This document shows, one piece after another, positions 29,495-41,433 of a stretch of DNA of 64,000 nt; the stretch's first letter is position 1; each line of letters opens with the position of its first letter. The stretch is from Pseudescherichia vulneris NBRC 102420 (lineage in GTDB: Bacteria > Pseudomonadota > Gammaproteobacteria > Enterobacterales > Enterobacteriaceae). Where the stretch lies: positions 1 to 64,000 of the forward strand of contig NZ_BBMZ01000012.1 of NCBI RefSeq assembly GCF_000759795.1, written 5' to 3'. Under the pieces are notes generated by a model that was not told the origin of the DNA, made no database searches, and worked only from the letters and a program-made list of their open reading frames with translations. Both the position numbers and the translations under genes were made by a program.

Positions 29495-32146
29495 ATGGAT
29501 GAGCTTTTGCTGGTTGCCGGTCTTGTTCTCTTTCTCGCCGTGATTGTCGCCCCTGCGCTGGCGATCGGAGCCTGGCGAAAAAGCAGCGATACGCAGCGGG
29601 AACTGGGCATATTGCGTGAACGGCTGACGGCGCTGGAGCAGCAGCTGGCGGGGCAGGTGAGTGTACCTGCTCCACCACCGTTGTCTGATGAAATAGCGGA
29701 GCCGGAACCTGTTCCTGTCATTGTTCCTGCGGCAGAACACCCCATCGTCGATCCCTGGGCTGCGCAAACGGCGCTGCCTGAGCCGGTCGCCGTCACTCAG
29801 ATGGCGACCAGCACCCCCCTGGCCGAGGAGCCGCGCGGCGGCATGATCTCCTCGCTGGTCAGCTGGTTTATGCGTGGTAACCCCCTGGCGAAACTCGGCA
29901 TTCTGTTGCTGTTCTTCGGGCTGGCGTTTTTATTTCGCTATTCCGTCGAGCGCGATCTGTTCCCGCTGGAGCTGCGCCTCTGCGTGGCAGCATTGGCGGC
30001 CGTGGTGCTGCTGGCGCTCGGCTGGCGGCTGCGCCACAAACAGCCGGTGTATGCGCTGATTTTGCAGGGCGGTGCTACCGGCGTGCTCTACCTCACGGTG
30101 TTTGGCGCGTTCCGCCTCTGGCAAATGCTGCCGATGACGCTGGCGTTTGCCTTGCTGCTGCTGATCTGTGCGGTAAGCGTCGGGCTGGCGGTATTGCAGC
30201 GCGCCTTAAGTCTCGCCATGCTCGCCAGCCTCGGTGGTTATCTCGCGCCGCTGCTGCTCTCTACCGGCGGCGGCAGCCACATCGGGCTGTTTTCATTCTA
30301 TCTGCTGCTCTCCTGCGGCATTCTGGCCATCAGCGTCTGGCAGCACTGGCGTGTGCTTAATCTGCTTGGTCTGCTATTTACCTTTGGCGTCGGTGGGGTA
30401 TGGGGACTTTATAGCTATCAGCCTGCGTTTTACCTTAGCTGCCAGCTGTTCTTGATCGCCAATATCGTGCTGTTTGGCGTGTTGAGCGTCGGGCTGTCGC
30501 TGCGCGCGCAGGGCGGCGGCCAACGTATCCTTGACGGTGTGCTGCTGTTCGCGCCGCCGCTGATCGGTTTTGGCATGCAGTACGTTCTCACTCAGGATTT
30601 CACCTTTGGCCCGGCGTTTTCCGCGCTCGGGTTCGGCGCGTTTTATCTGCTGCTGGCGTGGCTGGTGCTGCGGCGTAAACCCGAGCTCGGGCGGCCGCTG
30701 GTGCTGGCCGCGCTGGCGCTGGGCGGTGCGTTTGTCACGCTGGCGATCCCGCTGGCGCTTTCTGCGCGCTGGACATCAATGGCCTGGGCGTTGGAAGGGC
30801 TGGGCATTCTCTGGCTTGGCGTTCAGCAACAGCAACGGCGGATGAGCTACAGCGGCACCGGTCTACTGCTGCTTGCCGTGGGCAGCGCGCTGTGGGCGGT
30901 GCAGGATACGCTGCCAGCGCTGTCGCAACTGATGATTTTTGCGGTGCTGAGCCTGACGTGGATCGCCGCCGCCTGGCTGTGGCGCGGCCTGAATACGCAG
31001 GGCAGCTATGGCCTGCTGGCGGGAGGCATTATCTTCTGGCTGCTGGCCCTGCACGGGCTGTCGGCGCTGACCTTAAGCCGATGGATGAACGATCTGCCGG
31101 GCCTGCTGGCGCTCACCGCCCTGAGCGTCCATGGCTGGCAGTGGGCCGCGCAACGGTTGCGCTGGCGCGCGTTCAGCTATAGCGTCTGGCTGCTGTGGCC
31201 TTTGATGCTGGCGACGCTGGTCTGGCAGATCGCCGCCCAGGGCGCGATCTTCAGCGCTGGCTGGCAAAATCTCGCCTGGTGTGTTGCGCTACCATCTGCG
31301 TTCTGGCTGCTGTATCAACAGCGCACACCGCCTGTGCCTTATCTTTCGCAGGGAATGCACCTGTCGCTGTTCTGGATGATTGTCACCGCGCTGGCAGCAG
31401 AGCTGTGGTGGTATATCGATACGCTGCCGTGGGGCATGTTCCCGTGGCAGGCGGGGCTGGCAATGACATCGGCGGCAGCGACGATTTTGCTGGTGCGCGC
31501 CGGGCTGAAACGTTCGTTGTGGCCGTTACGCGTCTGGCCGCAGTGGTACGGTACGCTGGCGCTGGCCCCCATGGGCTTCTTCCTGCTGGTGATGCTGCTG
31601 CTGACCAATATCGATGATGGCGTGGTAATGGGGCAGGGCTACCGGCCATTGCTTAATCCGCTGGAAGAGGGTGCCGCCTTTGCCTTAATGGCGCTGCTCG
31701 TGCTGGCGCGGTTGTGCGCCCGCTATTTCCCAGTGCAGGGACGTAAGATCCATAAACGTGTGCCGCTGCTGCTGGCGGGGCTTGCCTTCTGGTGGCTGAA
31801 CGGCCTGCTGTTGCGCAGCCTCGCGTGGTATGGCGGGATCGAATGGTCGATAAGCGCGCTGTGGTCGTCCCGGCTGGTACAGACCTGCTTCGCGCTGTTC
31901 TGGATGCTGGTGGCGCTGCTGGTGATGCTGCGTGCCGCCAGGCAGTTATCGCGGCGTGAATGGCTGTGCGGTGCGGTGCTACTTGGCGTGGTGATTGTGA
32001 AACTGATGCTGGTGGACAGCGCTGGCGGCGGCGGACTGGCCCGCGCGGTTGCCTTTATTGGCGTGGCGGTGCTGGTGCTGATCGTAGGCTACTTCTCACC
32101 GCTGCCGCCTCGGGTACAACAGACGCATAACGAGGAACAAGGATAA
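29495..32146 (+). CDS. DUF2339 multi-pass membrane protein
   Basis: 883 residues. An N-terminal membrane segment (residues 4-27), a short coiled coil (QRELGILRERLTALEQQLAG), a Pro/Glu-rich linker to about residue 120, then a very long hydrophobic region with some 20 or more predicted membrane helices. This is the architecture of DUF2339 proteins; the function is unknown. Its stop overlaps the next start (TAATG), so the pair is translationally coupled. In E. coli K-12 malZ is followed by acpH, so this cassette is extra here. DUF2339 and DUF3999 genes are often paired in other proteobacteria. Confidence 0.82.
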   Translation: MDELLLVAGLVLFLAVIVAPALAIGAWRKSSDTQRELGILRERLTALEQQLAGQVSVPAPPPLSDEIAEPEPVPVIVPAAEHPIVDPWAAQTALPEPVAVTQMATSTPLAEEPRGGMISSLVSWFMRGNPLAKLGILLLFFGLAFLFRYSVERDLFPLELRLCVAALAAVVLLALGWRLRHKQPVYALILQGGATGVLYLTVFGAFRLWQMLPMTLAFALLLLICAVSVGLAVLQRALSLAMLASLGGYLAPLLLSTGGGSHIGLFSFYLLLSCGILAISVWQHWRVLNLLGLLFTFGVGGVWGLYSYQPAFYLSCQLFLIANIVLFGVLSVGLSLRAQGGGQRILDGVLLFAPPLIGFGMQYVLTQDFTFGPAFSALGFGAFYLLLAWLVLRRKPELGRPLVLAALALGGAFVTLAIPLALSARWTSMAWALEGLGILWLGVQQQQRRMSYSGTGLLLLAVGSALWAVQDTLPALSQLMIFAVLSLTWIAAAWLWRGLNTQGSYGLLAGGIIFWLLALHGLSALTLSRWMNDLPGLLALTALSVHGWQWAAQRLRWRAFSYSVWLLWPLMLATLVWQIAAQGAIFSAGWQNLAWCVALPSAFWLLYQQRTPPVPYLSQGMHLSLFWMIVTALAAELWWYIDTLPWGMFPWQAGLAMTSAAATILLVRAGLKRSLWPLRVWPQWYGTLALAPMGFFLLVMLLLTNIDDGVVMGQGYRPLLNPLEEGAAFALMALLVLARLCARYFPVQGRKIHKRVPLLLAGLAFWWLNGLLLRSLAWYGGIEWSISALWSSRLVQTCFALFWMLVALLVMLRAARQLSRREWLCGAVLLGVVIVKLMLVDSAGGGGLARAVAFIGVAVLVLIVGYFSPLPPRVQQTHNEEQG

Positions 32147-33513
32147 TGACGATCGTCAGACGGATACTTTTTTGTGCGTTGCTCGGCGCGTCGCTGCCGG
32201 CCTGGAGCCAGGACGCCACCTCGGAAACGCCGCAGGATTATGCCTGGGGCGCGGCGCTGGCGACGACGTCAGCGTCACCGCTGTATCAGGTGATGCTGCC
32301 GGAGCGTATTTATACTGACAGCGTTGCGTCCGATCTGCGCGATGTGCGGGTCTTCAATCAGCAGGAGCATGCGGTGCCTTTTACGCTGATCCCGGCGGTG
32401 CAGAAACAAACGCCCCCGCGCACGCTGCCGCTGCGCCTGTTCGCCCTCGAACCGGTGCCGGATAATAGCGCCGCGTCAGAAAATCTGTGGCTGCGCTCGC
32501 AGGACGGCATTGAAATCCGCCTTGATGGCGAAGGCAAAAAGCGGGTGAGCAAAAGCTACCTGTTAACCCTGCCGGAAACGCAAAAAGACGAATTTCTGCT
32601 GTCGCAGCTGAAGCTGACATGGAACGCCGTGCCTGCCAACTGGCAGGCACGGACAGATGTGTTCGTCAGCAGCGATCTGAAAAACTGGATGCTGTATGAC
32701 CGCGATATGCCGCTGATGGATCTGACCTCTGGCAGCGACCACCTGCTGCTGAATACCCTGGATTTTAGTACCTCACTCTATCCGACGGGGATGCGTTATG
32801 TTCTGGTGGTGTTCAATGATGCCGCGCGTGCGCCGACGCTGACCGGCGCGACGGCAGTGGAGCAGATTTACAGCAATACGGCGGTAAATATCCCTCTAAA
32901 CGCAGTGGCGAAAACCGTCTCCTCGTCGGTGCAAGAGTTCTCCTGGCAACGGCCACAGCCGCTGGTGTCAGTGGTGATCGAAGCCCGGGAAGGGCGCGTG
33001 CTACCGCTGGCGATCGAGTACCGCAGCGAGGCAAAGGCCGCATGGCAGCCGCTGGCGAAAAGCGTAATTTATCAACTCAACGGTAAGTCCTCTGAGCCGT
33101 TGCCCACTGGCGGGATGGTGCAGGCGATCCGCGTGACGGCGGTTAACGGCCAGCTTGAGGACGGCATCGCCCTGGTGACCGGCAAGCGCGCCAGCCAGAC
33201 GCTGATCTTCAACGCCCAGGGTAAAGGGCCGTTTTTACTGGCCTGGGGTAATGGTGCCGCGCAACCGCAGGCAATGGATGTCGATATGCTGGTACCCGCC
33301 GCGCTGCGCCAGGCAAACGCAGATATTCCGTACGCGTTGGTAGAGGATCGCATTGTGCTGGGAGGTGATGCGCGGTTGACGGCAGTGGATCCGGCGTTGC
33401 AGCAAAGCCAGTGGAAGAAAATGCTGGTGTGGGCGGCGCTGGGGCTGGGTGTGCTGGTGCTGGTCTGGGTGGGGCTTGGCATCTGGCGCGAAGTGCGGCA
33501 GAAGTCAGCATAA
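32146..33513 (+). CDS. DUF3999 family exported, membrane-anchored protein
   Basis: 455 residues. A signal peptide (IVRRILFCALLGASLPAWSQ) leads to a large periplasmic beta-rich part, and one C-terminal membrane helix (about 427-447, MLVWAALGLGVLVLVWVGLGIW) ends in a short basic cytoplasmic tail. This matches DUF3999, function unknown. Overlap with the DUF2339 gene by one base suggests both proteins act in one envelope complex. Possible roles include envelope polysaccharide handling, but nothing in the sequence proves it. Confidence 0.8.
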   Translation: MTIVRRILFCALLGASLPAWSQDATSETPQDYAWGAALATTSASPLYQVMLPERIYTDSVASDLRDVRVFNQQEHAVPFTLIPAVQKQTPPRTLPLRLFALEPVPDNSAASENLWLRSQDGIEIRLDGEGKKRVSKSYLLTLPETQKDEFLLSQLKLTWNAVPANWQARTDVFVSSDLKNWMLYDRDMPLMDLTSGSDHLLLNTLDFSTSLYPTGMRYVLVVFNDAARAPTLTGATAVEQIYSNTAVNIPLNAVAKTVSSSVQEFSWQRPQPLVSVVIEAREGRVLPLAIEYRSEAKAAWQPLAKSVIYQLNGKSSEPLPTGGMVQAIRVTAVNGQLEDGIALVTGKRASQTLIFNAQGKGPFLLAWGNGAAQPQAMDVDMLVPAALRQANADIPYALVEDRIVLGGDARLTAVDPALQQSQWKKMLVWAALGLGVLVLVWVGLGIWREVRQKSA

Positions 33514-33516
33514 AAA

Positions 33517-33597
33517 TGCCGGGCGGCTATGACGCCTTGCCCGGCAGAGGATCTGCGAAGCAATAGCAGACCTGGTAAGCGCAGCGCCACCAGGCAA
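33517..33597. repeat. Two REP-like palindromes
   Basis: ATGCCGGGCGGC...GCCTTGCCCGGCA (33517-33545) and CCTGGTAAGCGC...GCGCCACCAGG (about 33570-33594) fill the gap between the convergent DUF3999 and peroxiredoxin genes. Confidence 0.65.
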
Positions 33598-33603
33598 CAC
33601 CGC

Positions 33604-34206
33604 TTACAGGCTGGTGAGGTGTTCGCTAAGGAACTTCGCCACGCCGTCCGGAGAGGCGTTCATTCCCTCTTTACCTTTTTCCCACTGGGCCGGGCACACT
33701 TCGCCGTGCTCTTCATGGAACTGCAGCGCGTCAACCATGCGCAGCATTTCGTCGATGTTACGACCTAAAGGCAGATCGTTCACTACCTGATGGCGCACGA
33801 TGCCCGCCTTATCGATCAGGAAGGATCCGCGCAGGGCAACGCCCTCGTCCGGATGCTCAATGCCGTAGGCTTTCTGCACTTCGCGTTTGATATCCGCCAC
33901 CATGGCATACTTCACCGGGCCGATACCGCCCTTTTCGACCGGGGTATTACGCCAGGCGTTGTGGACAAATTCAGAGTCAAATGAGACGCCAACCACTTCA
34001 ACGCCGCGCTGCTGGAACTCTTCGTAGCGTTTATCGAAAGCGATCAGCTCAGACGGGCAGACGAAGGTAAAGTCCATCGGCCAGAAGAAGAGCACGGTGG
34101 CTTTGCCTGCGGTGTGCTGTTTGAAGTTAAACTTCTCAACGATCTCACCGCTGCCTAATACCGCTGCAGCGGTAAAGTCCGGAGCCGGACGCGTGACCAG
34201 AACCAT
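33604..34206 (-). CDS. Typical 2-Cys peroxiredoxin (AhpC/TSA family)
   Basis: 200 residues. The peroxidatic cysteine lies in DFTFVCPSE and the resolving cysteine in HGEVCPAQWEKG near the C-terminus, with a GGIG motif that marks sensitivity to over-oxidation. It reduces hydrogen and alkyl peroxides with a thiol donor. A strong SD (AAAGGAG) precedes the start. E. coli K-12 lacks a gene here, whereas Salmonella carries a tsaA-type gene next to acpH. It follows acpH on the same strand after 76 bp. Confidence 0.9.
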   Translation of the reverse strand: MVLVTRPAPDFTAAAVLGSGEIVEKFNFKQHTAGKATVLFFWPMDFTFVCPSELIAFDKRYEEFQQRGVEVVGVSFDSEFVHNAWRNTPVEKGGIGPVKYAMVADIKREVQKAYGIEHPDEGVALRGSFLIDKAGIVRHQVVNDLPLGRNIDEMLRMVDALQFHEEHGEVCPAQWEKGKEGMNASPDGVAKFLSEHLTSL

Positions 34207-34282
34207 ATTAAATCTCCTTTTAATAATCAGGTTATTTAGCGCAACGCGGCCAGTATAAAAGGGCGAAAAGAGAACGCAATGC

Positions 34283-34864
34283 TTAAAGCTGCTTATTTTG
34301 CGCCTGATCCATCATGCGCGGATAGAACTGCCAGAACAGCTTCTCCAGTGCCGGATAGTGGGCGTCCAGATCGTGCCACGAGTCACGCAGGGCGTCGAGG
34401 CGGGGACGGCGATTCGCCATGCCGTTCAGCACCTGCTGGATAAACGCCATCTCACGGTAGCGCTCCAGCCAGTTTTCCGACCACAGGTAGTTATTGAGGT
34501 TAACGAACGGCGGCGGCGATTCCGGCAGGATGGTCGCCACCTGCGCCCGAGCGTAGCGGACAAACTCGGGCAGTGACCGATCGGGGGAGATCTGCGCCCA
34601 GTGGCGGGAGAGAAAGTGATCCCACATGACGTCCAGCGTAATGGGCGCGACGCGGCGGGTCTCCGGGCGGAACCAGGCCTTGGCCTCGCGCACTTCCGGC
34701 AGGCCGTCGGTCAGGACATCCACGCGACGGTGCATACGGATACCCTCCACGACCTCGTGAGCGTAGGTCCCGTCCGGGTTGCCGCGCACAAAATCGGCGA
34801 GCAAATTACCAGAGAGCGAGCTTTGTGCGAGATGTGCCAGATGTAAATGAGCAAGAAAATTCAT
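34283..34864 (-). CDS. acpH: Acyl carrier protein phosphodiesterase AcpH
   Basis: Removes the 4'-phosphopantetheine group from acyl carrier protein. 193 residues, as in E. coli. The N-terminus [29 protein letters not shown] and the metal-binding HRRVDVLTD and [12 protein letters not shown] blocks (HD-like phosphohydrolase fold) are clear. Divergent from queA over 93 bp. Confidence 0.96.
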   Translation of the reverse strand: MNFLAHLHLAHLAQSSLSGNLLADFVRGNPDGTYAHEVVEGIRMHRRVDVLTDGLPEVREAKAWFRPETRRVAPITLDVMWDHFLSRHWAQISPDRSLPEFVRYARAQVATILPESPPPFVNLNNYLWSENWLERYREMAFIQQVLNGMANRRPRLDALRDSWHDLDAHYPALEKLFWQFYPRMMDQAQNKQL

Positions 34865-34957
34865 CGTCTATTCTTTATCCACAGGCGGGTAACGGTTGCA
34901 GGGAGCACGCCCCGGCACTAGACTACCCGCCTCTTAATTATGTCTTGAGTTAGCGTC

Positions 34958-36028
34958 ATGCGTGTTGCCGATTTTTCCTTTGAACTACCTGAATCCCTGA
35001 TTGCCCACTATCCGCAGCCTGAGCGTAGCAGCTGTCGTTTGCTGTCGCTTGACGGGCCGACGGGGGCGCTGACGCATGGTACTTTCACCGATCTGCTCGA
35101 TAAGCTCAACCCGGGCGATCTGCTGGTGTTCAACAATACCCGCGTCATCCCGGCCCGTCTGTTTGGCCGTAAAGCCAGCGGCGGTAAGATTGAAGTGCTG
35201 GTCGAACGCATGCTCGATGATAAACGTATTCTGGCACATATTCGCGCCTCTAAAGCGCCGAAGCCGGGTGCAGAGCTGCTGCTGGGCGACGATGAGAGCA
35301 TCCAGGCCACCATGGTAGCGCGTCACGATGCGCTGTTTGAGGTGGAGTTTAACGATGCGCGCCCGGTGCTGGATATCCTCAACGCCATCGGCCATATGCC
35401 GCTGCCGCCCTATATCGACCGCCCGGATGAAGACGCCGACCGCGAGCTGTATCAGACCGTCTATAGCGAAAAGCCGGGTGCAGTTGCCGCGCCAACGGCG
35501 GGCCTGCACTTCGACGAGCCGCTGCTGGCCGCGCTGCGCGAGAAGGGCATTGAGCAGGCCTTTGTCACCCTGCACGTCGGCGCGGGTACCTTCCAGCCGG
35601 TGCGCGTGGACAGCATTGAAGACCACATCATGCACTCGGAGTATGCCGAGGTGCCGCAGGAGGTGGTTGACGCCGTGCTGGCCGCGAAAGCACGCGGCAA
35701 TCGCGTGATCGCCGTGGGAACCACCTCGGTACGCTCGCTGGAGAGCGCGGCCCAGGCGGCGAAAAGCGATCTCATCGAACCCTTCTTTGGCGATACGCAG
35801 ATCTTCATCTACCCAGGCTATCAGTACAAAGTGATCGACGCGCTGGTGACCAACTTCCACCTGCCGGAGTCGACGCTGATTATGCTGGTATCAGCATTTG
35901 CGGGGTATCAGCACACGATGAATGCCTATCACGCTGCCGTAGAAGAGAAATATCGCTTTTTTAGCTACGGCGACGCGATGTTTATCACGTACAATCCTTC
36001 CGCTATTCATGAGCGTGTCGGGGAATAA
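34958..36028 (+). CDS. queA: tRNA preQ1(34) S-adenosylmethionine ribosyltransferase-isomerase QueA
   Basis: Transfers the ribosyl part of SAM to preQ1 in tRNA, giving epoxyqueuosine. 356 residues, same as E. coli. Conserved blocks [21 protein letters not shown] and [11 protein letters not shown] are present. First gene of queA-tgt-yajC-secD-secF. Confidence 0.97.
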   Translation: MRVADFSFELPESLIAHYPQPERSSCRLLSLDGPTGALTHGTFTDLLDKLNPGDLLVFNNTRVIPARLFGRKASGGKIEVLVERMLDDKRILAHIRASKAPKPGAELLLGDDESIQATMVARHDALFEVEFNDARPVLDILNAIGHMPLPPYIDRPDEDADRELYQTVYSEKPGAVAAPTAGLHFDEPLLAALREKGIEQAFVTLHVGAGTFQPVRVDSIEDHIMHSEYAEVPQEVVDAVLAAKARGNRVIAVGTTSVRSLESAAQAAKSDLIEPFFGDTQIFIYPGYQYKVIDALVTNFHLPESTLIMLVSAFAGYQHTMNAYHAAVEEKYRFFSYGDAMFITYNPSAIHERVGE

Positions 36029-36081
36029 GTCCGCGACACCGGTTTAAACGTCAGACTGTTTTTCTGATGCTGGAGAGTTAA

Positions 36082-37209
<1,128 letters not shown>

Positions 37210-37231
37210 TTTTAATAATGAGGGAATTTAA

Positions 37232-37564
37232 ATGAGCTTTTTTATTTCTGATGCTGTAGCGGCAACAGGTGCACCGGCGCAGGGTAGCCCGATGTCTCTG
37301 ATCCTGATGCTGGTCGTCTTCGGTCTGATCTTCTACTTCATGATCCTGCGCCCGCAGCAGAAACGCACCAAAGAGCACAAAAAGCTGATGGACTCCATCG
37401 CTAAAGGTGATGAAGTGCTGACCAACGGTGGTCTGGTTGGCCGCGTAACCAAAGTAGCGGAAACTGGCTACATTGCTATCGCGCTGAACGACACCACTGA
37501 AGTGGTTATCAAACGTGACTTCGTAGCTGCCGTTCTGCCGAAAGGCACCATGAAGGCGCTGTAA
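37232..37564 (+). CDS. yajC: Sec translocon accessory protein YajC
   Basis: 110 residues with one membrane segment (about 20-40, SLILMLVVFGLIFYFMILRPQQKR) and a cytoplasmic tail. It associates with SecDF and YidC at the Sec translocon. Same length and sequence type as E. coli. Confidence 0.97.
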   Translation: MSFFISDAVAATGAPAQGSPMSLILMLVVFGLIFYFMILRPQQKRTKEHKKLMDSIAKGDEVLTNGGLVGRVTKVAETGYIAIALNDTTEVVIKRDFVAAVLPKGTMKAL

Positions 37565-37591
37565 TCTACTGTTTTCCCAAAGGGAACTGCC

Positions 37592-39439
37592 GTGTTAAAC
37601 CGTTATCCTTTGTGGAAGTACATTATGCTGGTCGTCGTCATTGTCGTCGGCCTGCTTTACGCACTTCCCAACCTTTATGGTGAGGATCCGGCTGTTCAAA
37701 TCACTGGCGCGCGCGGTGTCGCCGCCAGTGAGCAAACGCTGATCCAGGTCCAGAATACTTTACAAGAACAAAAAATTACCGCTAAGTCTGTGGCACTGGA
37801 AGAGGGTGCGATCCTTGCCCGCTTTGACTCCACCGATACGCAGCTGCGCGCCCGTGAGGCGATGATGAGCGTATTGGGCGATAAGTACGTTGTGGCGCTG
37901 AACCTTGCTCCGGCCACCCCGCGCTGGCTCTCCATGCTGAAAGCGGAGCCGATGAAACTCGGCCTCGACCTGCGTGGCGGCGTGCACTTCCTGATGGAAG
38001 TGGATATGGACACCGCGCTCGGTAAGCTCCAGGAGCAGAACATGGACAGCCTGCGCAGCGATCTGCGCGAGAAGGGCATTGCCTATACCAACGTGCGCAA
38101 AGAAGATAACTACGGTATGAGCATCGTGTTCCGCGACAGCGCGGCACGTGACGCTGCTATCTCTTATCTGACGCCACGCCACCGCGATCTGGTTATCAAC
38201 ACCCAGGGCGGCAACGCGCTGCGTGCGGTGATGACCGATGCCCGCCTGAGCGAAGCCCGCGAGTACGCGGTGCAGCAGAACATCAACATTCTGCGCAACC
38301 GTGTTAACCAGCTGGGTGTTGCTGAGCCGCTGGTGCAGCGTCAGGGCGCTGACCGTATCGTCGTCGAGCTGCCGGGTATTCAGGACACCGCGCGCGCGAA
38401 AGAGATCCTGGGCGCGACCGCAACGCTGGAGTTCCGTCTGGTTAATACCAACGCGGACAGCTCTGCTGCCACATCAGGCCGCGTGCCGGGCGACTCGGAA
38501 GTGAAGCAGATGCGCGAAGGGCAGCCGGTTGTGCTGTACAAACGCGTTATTCTGACCGGAGATCACATCACCGACTCCACCTCCAGCCAGGATGAGTACA
38601 ACCAGCCGCAGGTTAACATCTCGCTGGACAGCGCTGGTGGTAACATCATGTCTAACTTCACCAAGGACAACATCGGCAAGCCGATGGCGACCCTGTTTGT
38701 GGAGTACAAGGACAGCGGTAAGAAAGATGCCAACGGTCGTGCCGTGCTGGTGAAGCAGGAAGAGGTGATTAACATCGCCAACATCCAGTCTCGCCTTGGC
38801 AACAGCTTCCGCATCACCGGCATCAACAACCCGAACGAAGCGCGTCAGCTTTCGCTGCTGCTGCGTGCGGGCGCGCTGATTGCGCCAATCCAGATCGTTG
38901 AAGAGCGCACCATCGGCCCAACCCTTGGGATGCAGAACATTCAGCAGGGTCTGGAAGCGTGTCTGGCGGGCCTCGCTGCCTCCATTATCTTCATGATCTT
39001 CTTCTATAAGAAGTTTGGTCTGATCGCGACCTCGGCGCTCATTGCCAACCTGGTGCTGATCGTCGGCGTGATGTCTCTGCTGCCGGGGGCCACCCTGACC
39101 ATGCCGGGTATCGCGGGGATCGTCTTAACCCTTGCGGTGGCGGTGGATGCCAACGTGCTGATTAACGAACGTATCAAAGAAGAGTTGAGCAACGGGCGTT
39201 CGGTACAGCAGGCGATCGACGAAGGCTACAAAGGCGCATTTAGCTCCATCTTTGACGCTAACGTCACGACGCTTATCAAGGTCATCATCCTGTATGCCGT
39301 AGGCACCGGGGCAATTAAAGGCTTTGCGATTACTACCGGTATCGGTGTGGCGACGTCAATGTTTACCGCCATCGTCGGTACACGTGCCATCGTAAACCTG
39401 TTGTACGGCGGCAAACGCATCAACAAGCTGTCTATCTGA
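37592..39439 (+). CDS. secD: Protein translocase subunit SecD
   Basis: RND-type membrane protein that uses the proton gradient to pull proteins through the Sec channel. 615 residues from a GTG. One N-terminal helix, a large periplasmic P1 domain (motif [16 protein letters not shown]), then five C-terminal helices with [18 protein letters not shown], carrying the conserved Asp. 27 bp after yajC and 10 bp before secF. Confidence 0.98.
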   Translation: MLNRYPLWKYIMLVVVIVVGLLYALPNLYGEDPAVQITGARGVAASEQTLIQVQNTLQEQKITAKSVALEEGAILARFDSTDTQLRAREAMMSVLGDKYVVALNLAPATPRWLSMLKAEPMKLGLDLRGGVHFLMEVDMDTALGKLQEQNMDSLRSDLREKGIAYTNVRKEDNYGMSIVFRDSAARDAAISYLTPRHRDLVINTQGGNALRAVMTDARLSEAREYAVQQNINILRNRVNQLGVAEPLVQRQGADRIVVELPGIQDTARAKEILGATATLEFRLVNTNADSSAATSGRVPGDSEVKQMREGQPVVLYKRVILTGDHITDSTSSQDEYNQPQVNISLDSAGGNIMSNFTKDNIGKPMATLFVEYKDSGKKDANGRAVLVKQEEVINIANIQSRLGNSFRITGINNPNEARQLSLLLRAGALIAPIQIVEERTIGPTLGMQNIQQGLEACLAGLAASIIFMIFFYKKFGLIATSALIANLVLIVGVMSLLPGATLTMPGIAGIVLTLAVAVDANVLINERIKEELSNGRSVQQAIDEGYKGAFSSIFDANVTTLIKVIILYAVGTGAIKGFAITTGIGVATSMFTAIVGTRAIVNLLYGGKRINKLSI

Positions 39440-39449
39440 GGAGTGCGTT

Positions 39450-40421
39450 GTGGCACAGGAATATACTGTTGAACAATTGAACCACGGGCGTAAGGTCTAT
39501 GACTTTATGCGCTGGGATTACTGGGCTTTCGGCATCTCCGGGTTTCTGCTGATCCTGTCGATTATCATTATCGGCGTGCGCGGCTTTAACTGGGGTCTCG
39601 ACTTCACCGGCGGTACGGTCATTGAAATCTCGCTGGAAAAACCGGCCGATATGGACATGATGCGTGACGCGCTGCAGAAAGCCGGTTTTGAAGATCCGCT
39701 GCTGCAGAACTTTGGCAGCAGCCGTGACGTGATGGTGCGCATGCCGCCTGCCGAAGGGGCAACCGGTGGTCAGGCGCTGGGCAGCAAAGTGGTGAGCGTC
39801 ATTAACGAGGCCACCAACCAGAACGCGGCGGTAAAACGCATCGAGTTCGTGGGGCCAAGCGTCGGTGCCGATCTGGCACAGAACGGTGCCATGGCGCTGC
39901 TGGTCGCGCTGATCTCCATCCTGGTTTACGTCGGCTTCCGCTTTGAGTGGCGTCTGGCGGCAGGGGTGGTTATCGCCCTGGCGCACGACGTGATCATTAC
40001 CATGGGCGTGCTGTCGCTGTTCCAGATCGAAGTGGATCTGACCATCGTGGCATCGTTGATGTCCGTTATCGGCTACTCGCTTAACGACAGCATCGTGGTT
40101 TCCGACCGTATTCGTGAGAACTTCCGCAAAATCCGTCGCGGTACGCCTTACGAGATCTTTAACGTGTCGCTGACCCAGACGCTGCACCGTACCTTGATCA
40201 CCTCAGGGACCACCTTGGTGGTGATCCTGATGCTCTATCTCTTCGGTGGCGCAATGCTCCAGGGCTTCTCCCTGACCATGCTGATCGGTGTTTCCATCGG
40301 TACGGCGTCGTCCATCTACGTAGCCTCGGCGCTGGCGCTGAAGCTTGGAATGAAGCGTGAGCATCTGCTGCAGCAGAAGGTAGAGAAAGAAGGGGCGGAT
40401 CAGCCGTCAATTCTGCCTTAA
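39450..40421 (+). CDS. secF: Protein translocase subunit SecF
   Basis: Partner of SecD. 323 residues from a GTG. N-terminal helix, short periplasmic domain with [13 protein letters not shown], then five helices with [19 protein letters not shown], the SecF signature. Last gene of the tgt-sec operon; a terminator follows. Confidence 0.98.
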   Translation: MAQEYTVEQLNHGRKVYDFMRWDYWAFGISGFLLILSIIIIGVRGFNWGLDFTGGTVIEISLEKPADMDMMRDALQKAGFEDPLLQNFGSSRDVMVRMPPAEGATGGQALGSKVVSVINEATNQNAAVKRIEFVGPSVGADLAQNGAMALLVALISILVYVGFRFEWRLAAGVVIALAHDVIITMGVLSLFQIEVDLTIVASLMSVIGYSLNDSIVVSDRIRENFRKIRRGTPYEIFNVSLTQTLHRTLITSGTTLVVILMLYLFGGAMLQGFSLTMLIGVSIGTASSIYVASALALKLGMKREHLLQQKVEKEGADQPSILP

Positions 40422-40450
40422 CCGGCGCTTCTCCAGCAAAAAAAGCCAAC

Positions 40451-40480
40451 AAAAAAGCCAGCGATTACGCTGGCTTTTTT
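40451..40480. terminator. Bidirectional terminator between secF and tsx
   Basis: Stem AAAAAAGCCAGCG (40451-40463) and CGCTGGCTTTTTT (40468-40480) with a short loop. The A and T runs on both sides allow it to end secF on plus and tsx on minus. Confidence 0.85.
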
Positions 40481-40482
40481 TA

Positions 40483-40525
40483 TGCCTGACGCCGGATGGC
40501 GCTGCGCTTATCCGGCCTACGTGTC
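40483..40525. repeat. REP-like palindrome
   Basis: TGACGCCGGATGGCGCTGCG followed by CTTATCCGGCCTACG, a typical REP unit between the secF/tsx terminator and the tsx stop. Confidence 0.75.
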
Positions 40526-40548
40526 GTGCTTTTTGTAGGCCAGGCAGC

Positions 40549-41433
40549 TTAGAAGTTGTAACCTGCTACCAGGTAACCACCCCAGCCGGTAGAGCGGACG
40601 TTGAAGTTGCCGCTGCCGAAGTTCAGGCTGGCATCGTCATTCCACTGGCCGCCGTTGTGCCAGTAACGCGCCACCACCGAGTAGTGCCAGTGATCGTAGT
40701 TCAGGGCCAGAATGTGGCTGGAGGCGATAGAGTCGTTGGTACGCGCCTGCATGCCGTTCAGATCGCGGAAATCCTTGTCGCCCAGCTCGGAACCCCAGTC
40801 AAAGTTGGTAAAGCCGATATAGCTCAGCTGGCCGCCCCACAGTTGGGTGATCGGTACAAAGTATTTCACCTTGAAGCGGTAGCCATCCCACTCGTTCTCG
40901 TTCGCCGCTTCGTAGTTCTGCCACTGGTATTTCGCGTAGACGTTCAGGGAGAGGCTCATCGGCAGGCCGGTATCGATATCCGTACCCAGACCCATGTACC
41001 AGGTGCTCTGACGGCCCGCTTTGTTGCGGCCCATGTCGTAGATATAGTTGTTTGCGAAGTACCACTCTTTGAACGGACCAAACGCCAGGCTGGTGCCGGT
41101 CAGCTTGTCGATAGAGAAGCGCGGTTCAATCTCCATAAACAGCGGGGAGCCGTGGTTCCAGATACCCTGCGCGGTGCTGTTACCGCCAAAGAATACCGGC
41201 GCATCCATGTAGCCATAGAAGTCGAACCAATCTTTCTTGGCGAACGCTTCGTACTCCAGGTAGGTATCGTTACGAATGGTCGGCCCGAAACGGGTGTGGT
41301 AGCTGCCTACCACGTTAACGCTCTGATGCCACCAGTCGGAGACGAACTCGCTGTTGCTGGTTTCGGCCGCATTCACGGCGAAGGTGGAAGAGAGCGCGAG
41401 TGCCGCACCGGCGACGAGTAATGTTTTTTTCAT
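40549..41433 (-). CDS. tsx: Nucleoside-specific outer membrane channel Tsx
   Basis: A 12-stranded outer-membrane barrel that admits nucleosides and serves as receptor for phage T6 and colicin K in E. coli. 294 residues: signal peptide [22 protein letters not shown], then the mature barrel ending in the aromatic C-terminus AGYNF. The frame is open a further 35 codons upstream, but MKKTLL matches E. coli. Surface loops (for example around [18 protein letters not shown]) differ from E. coli, as expected for phage-exposed sites. Confidence 0.97.
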   Translation of the reverse strand: MKKTLLVAGAALALSSTFAVNAAETSNSEFVSDWWHQSVNVVGSYHTRFGPTIRNDTYLEYEAFAKKDWFDFYGYMDAPVFFGGNSTAQGIWNHGSPLFMEIEPRFSIDKLTGTSLAFGPFKEWYFANNYIYDMGRNKAGRQSTWYMGLGTDIDTGLPMSLSLNVYAKYQWQNYEAANENEWDGYRFKVKYFVPITQLWGGQLSYIGFTNFDWGSELGDKDFRDLNGMQARTNDSIASSHILALNYDHWHYSVVARYWHNGGQWNDDASLNFGSGNFNVRSTGWGGYLVAGYNF

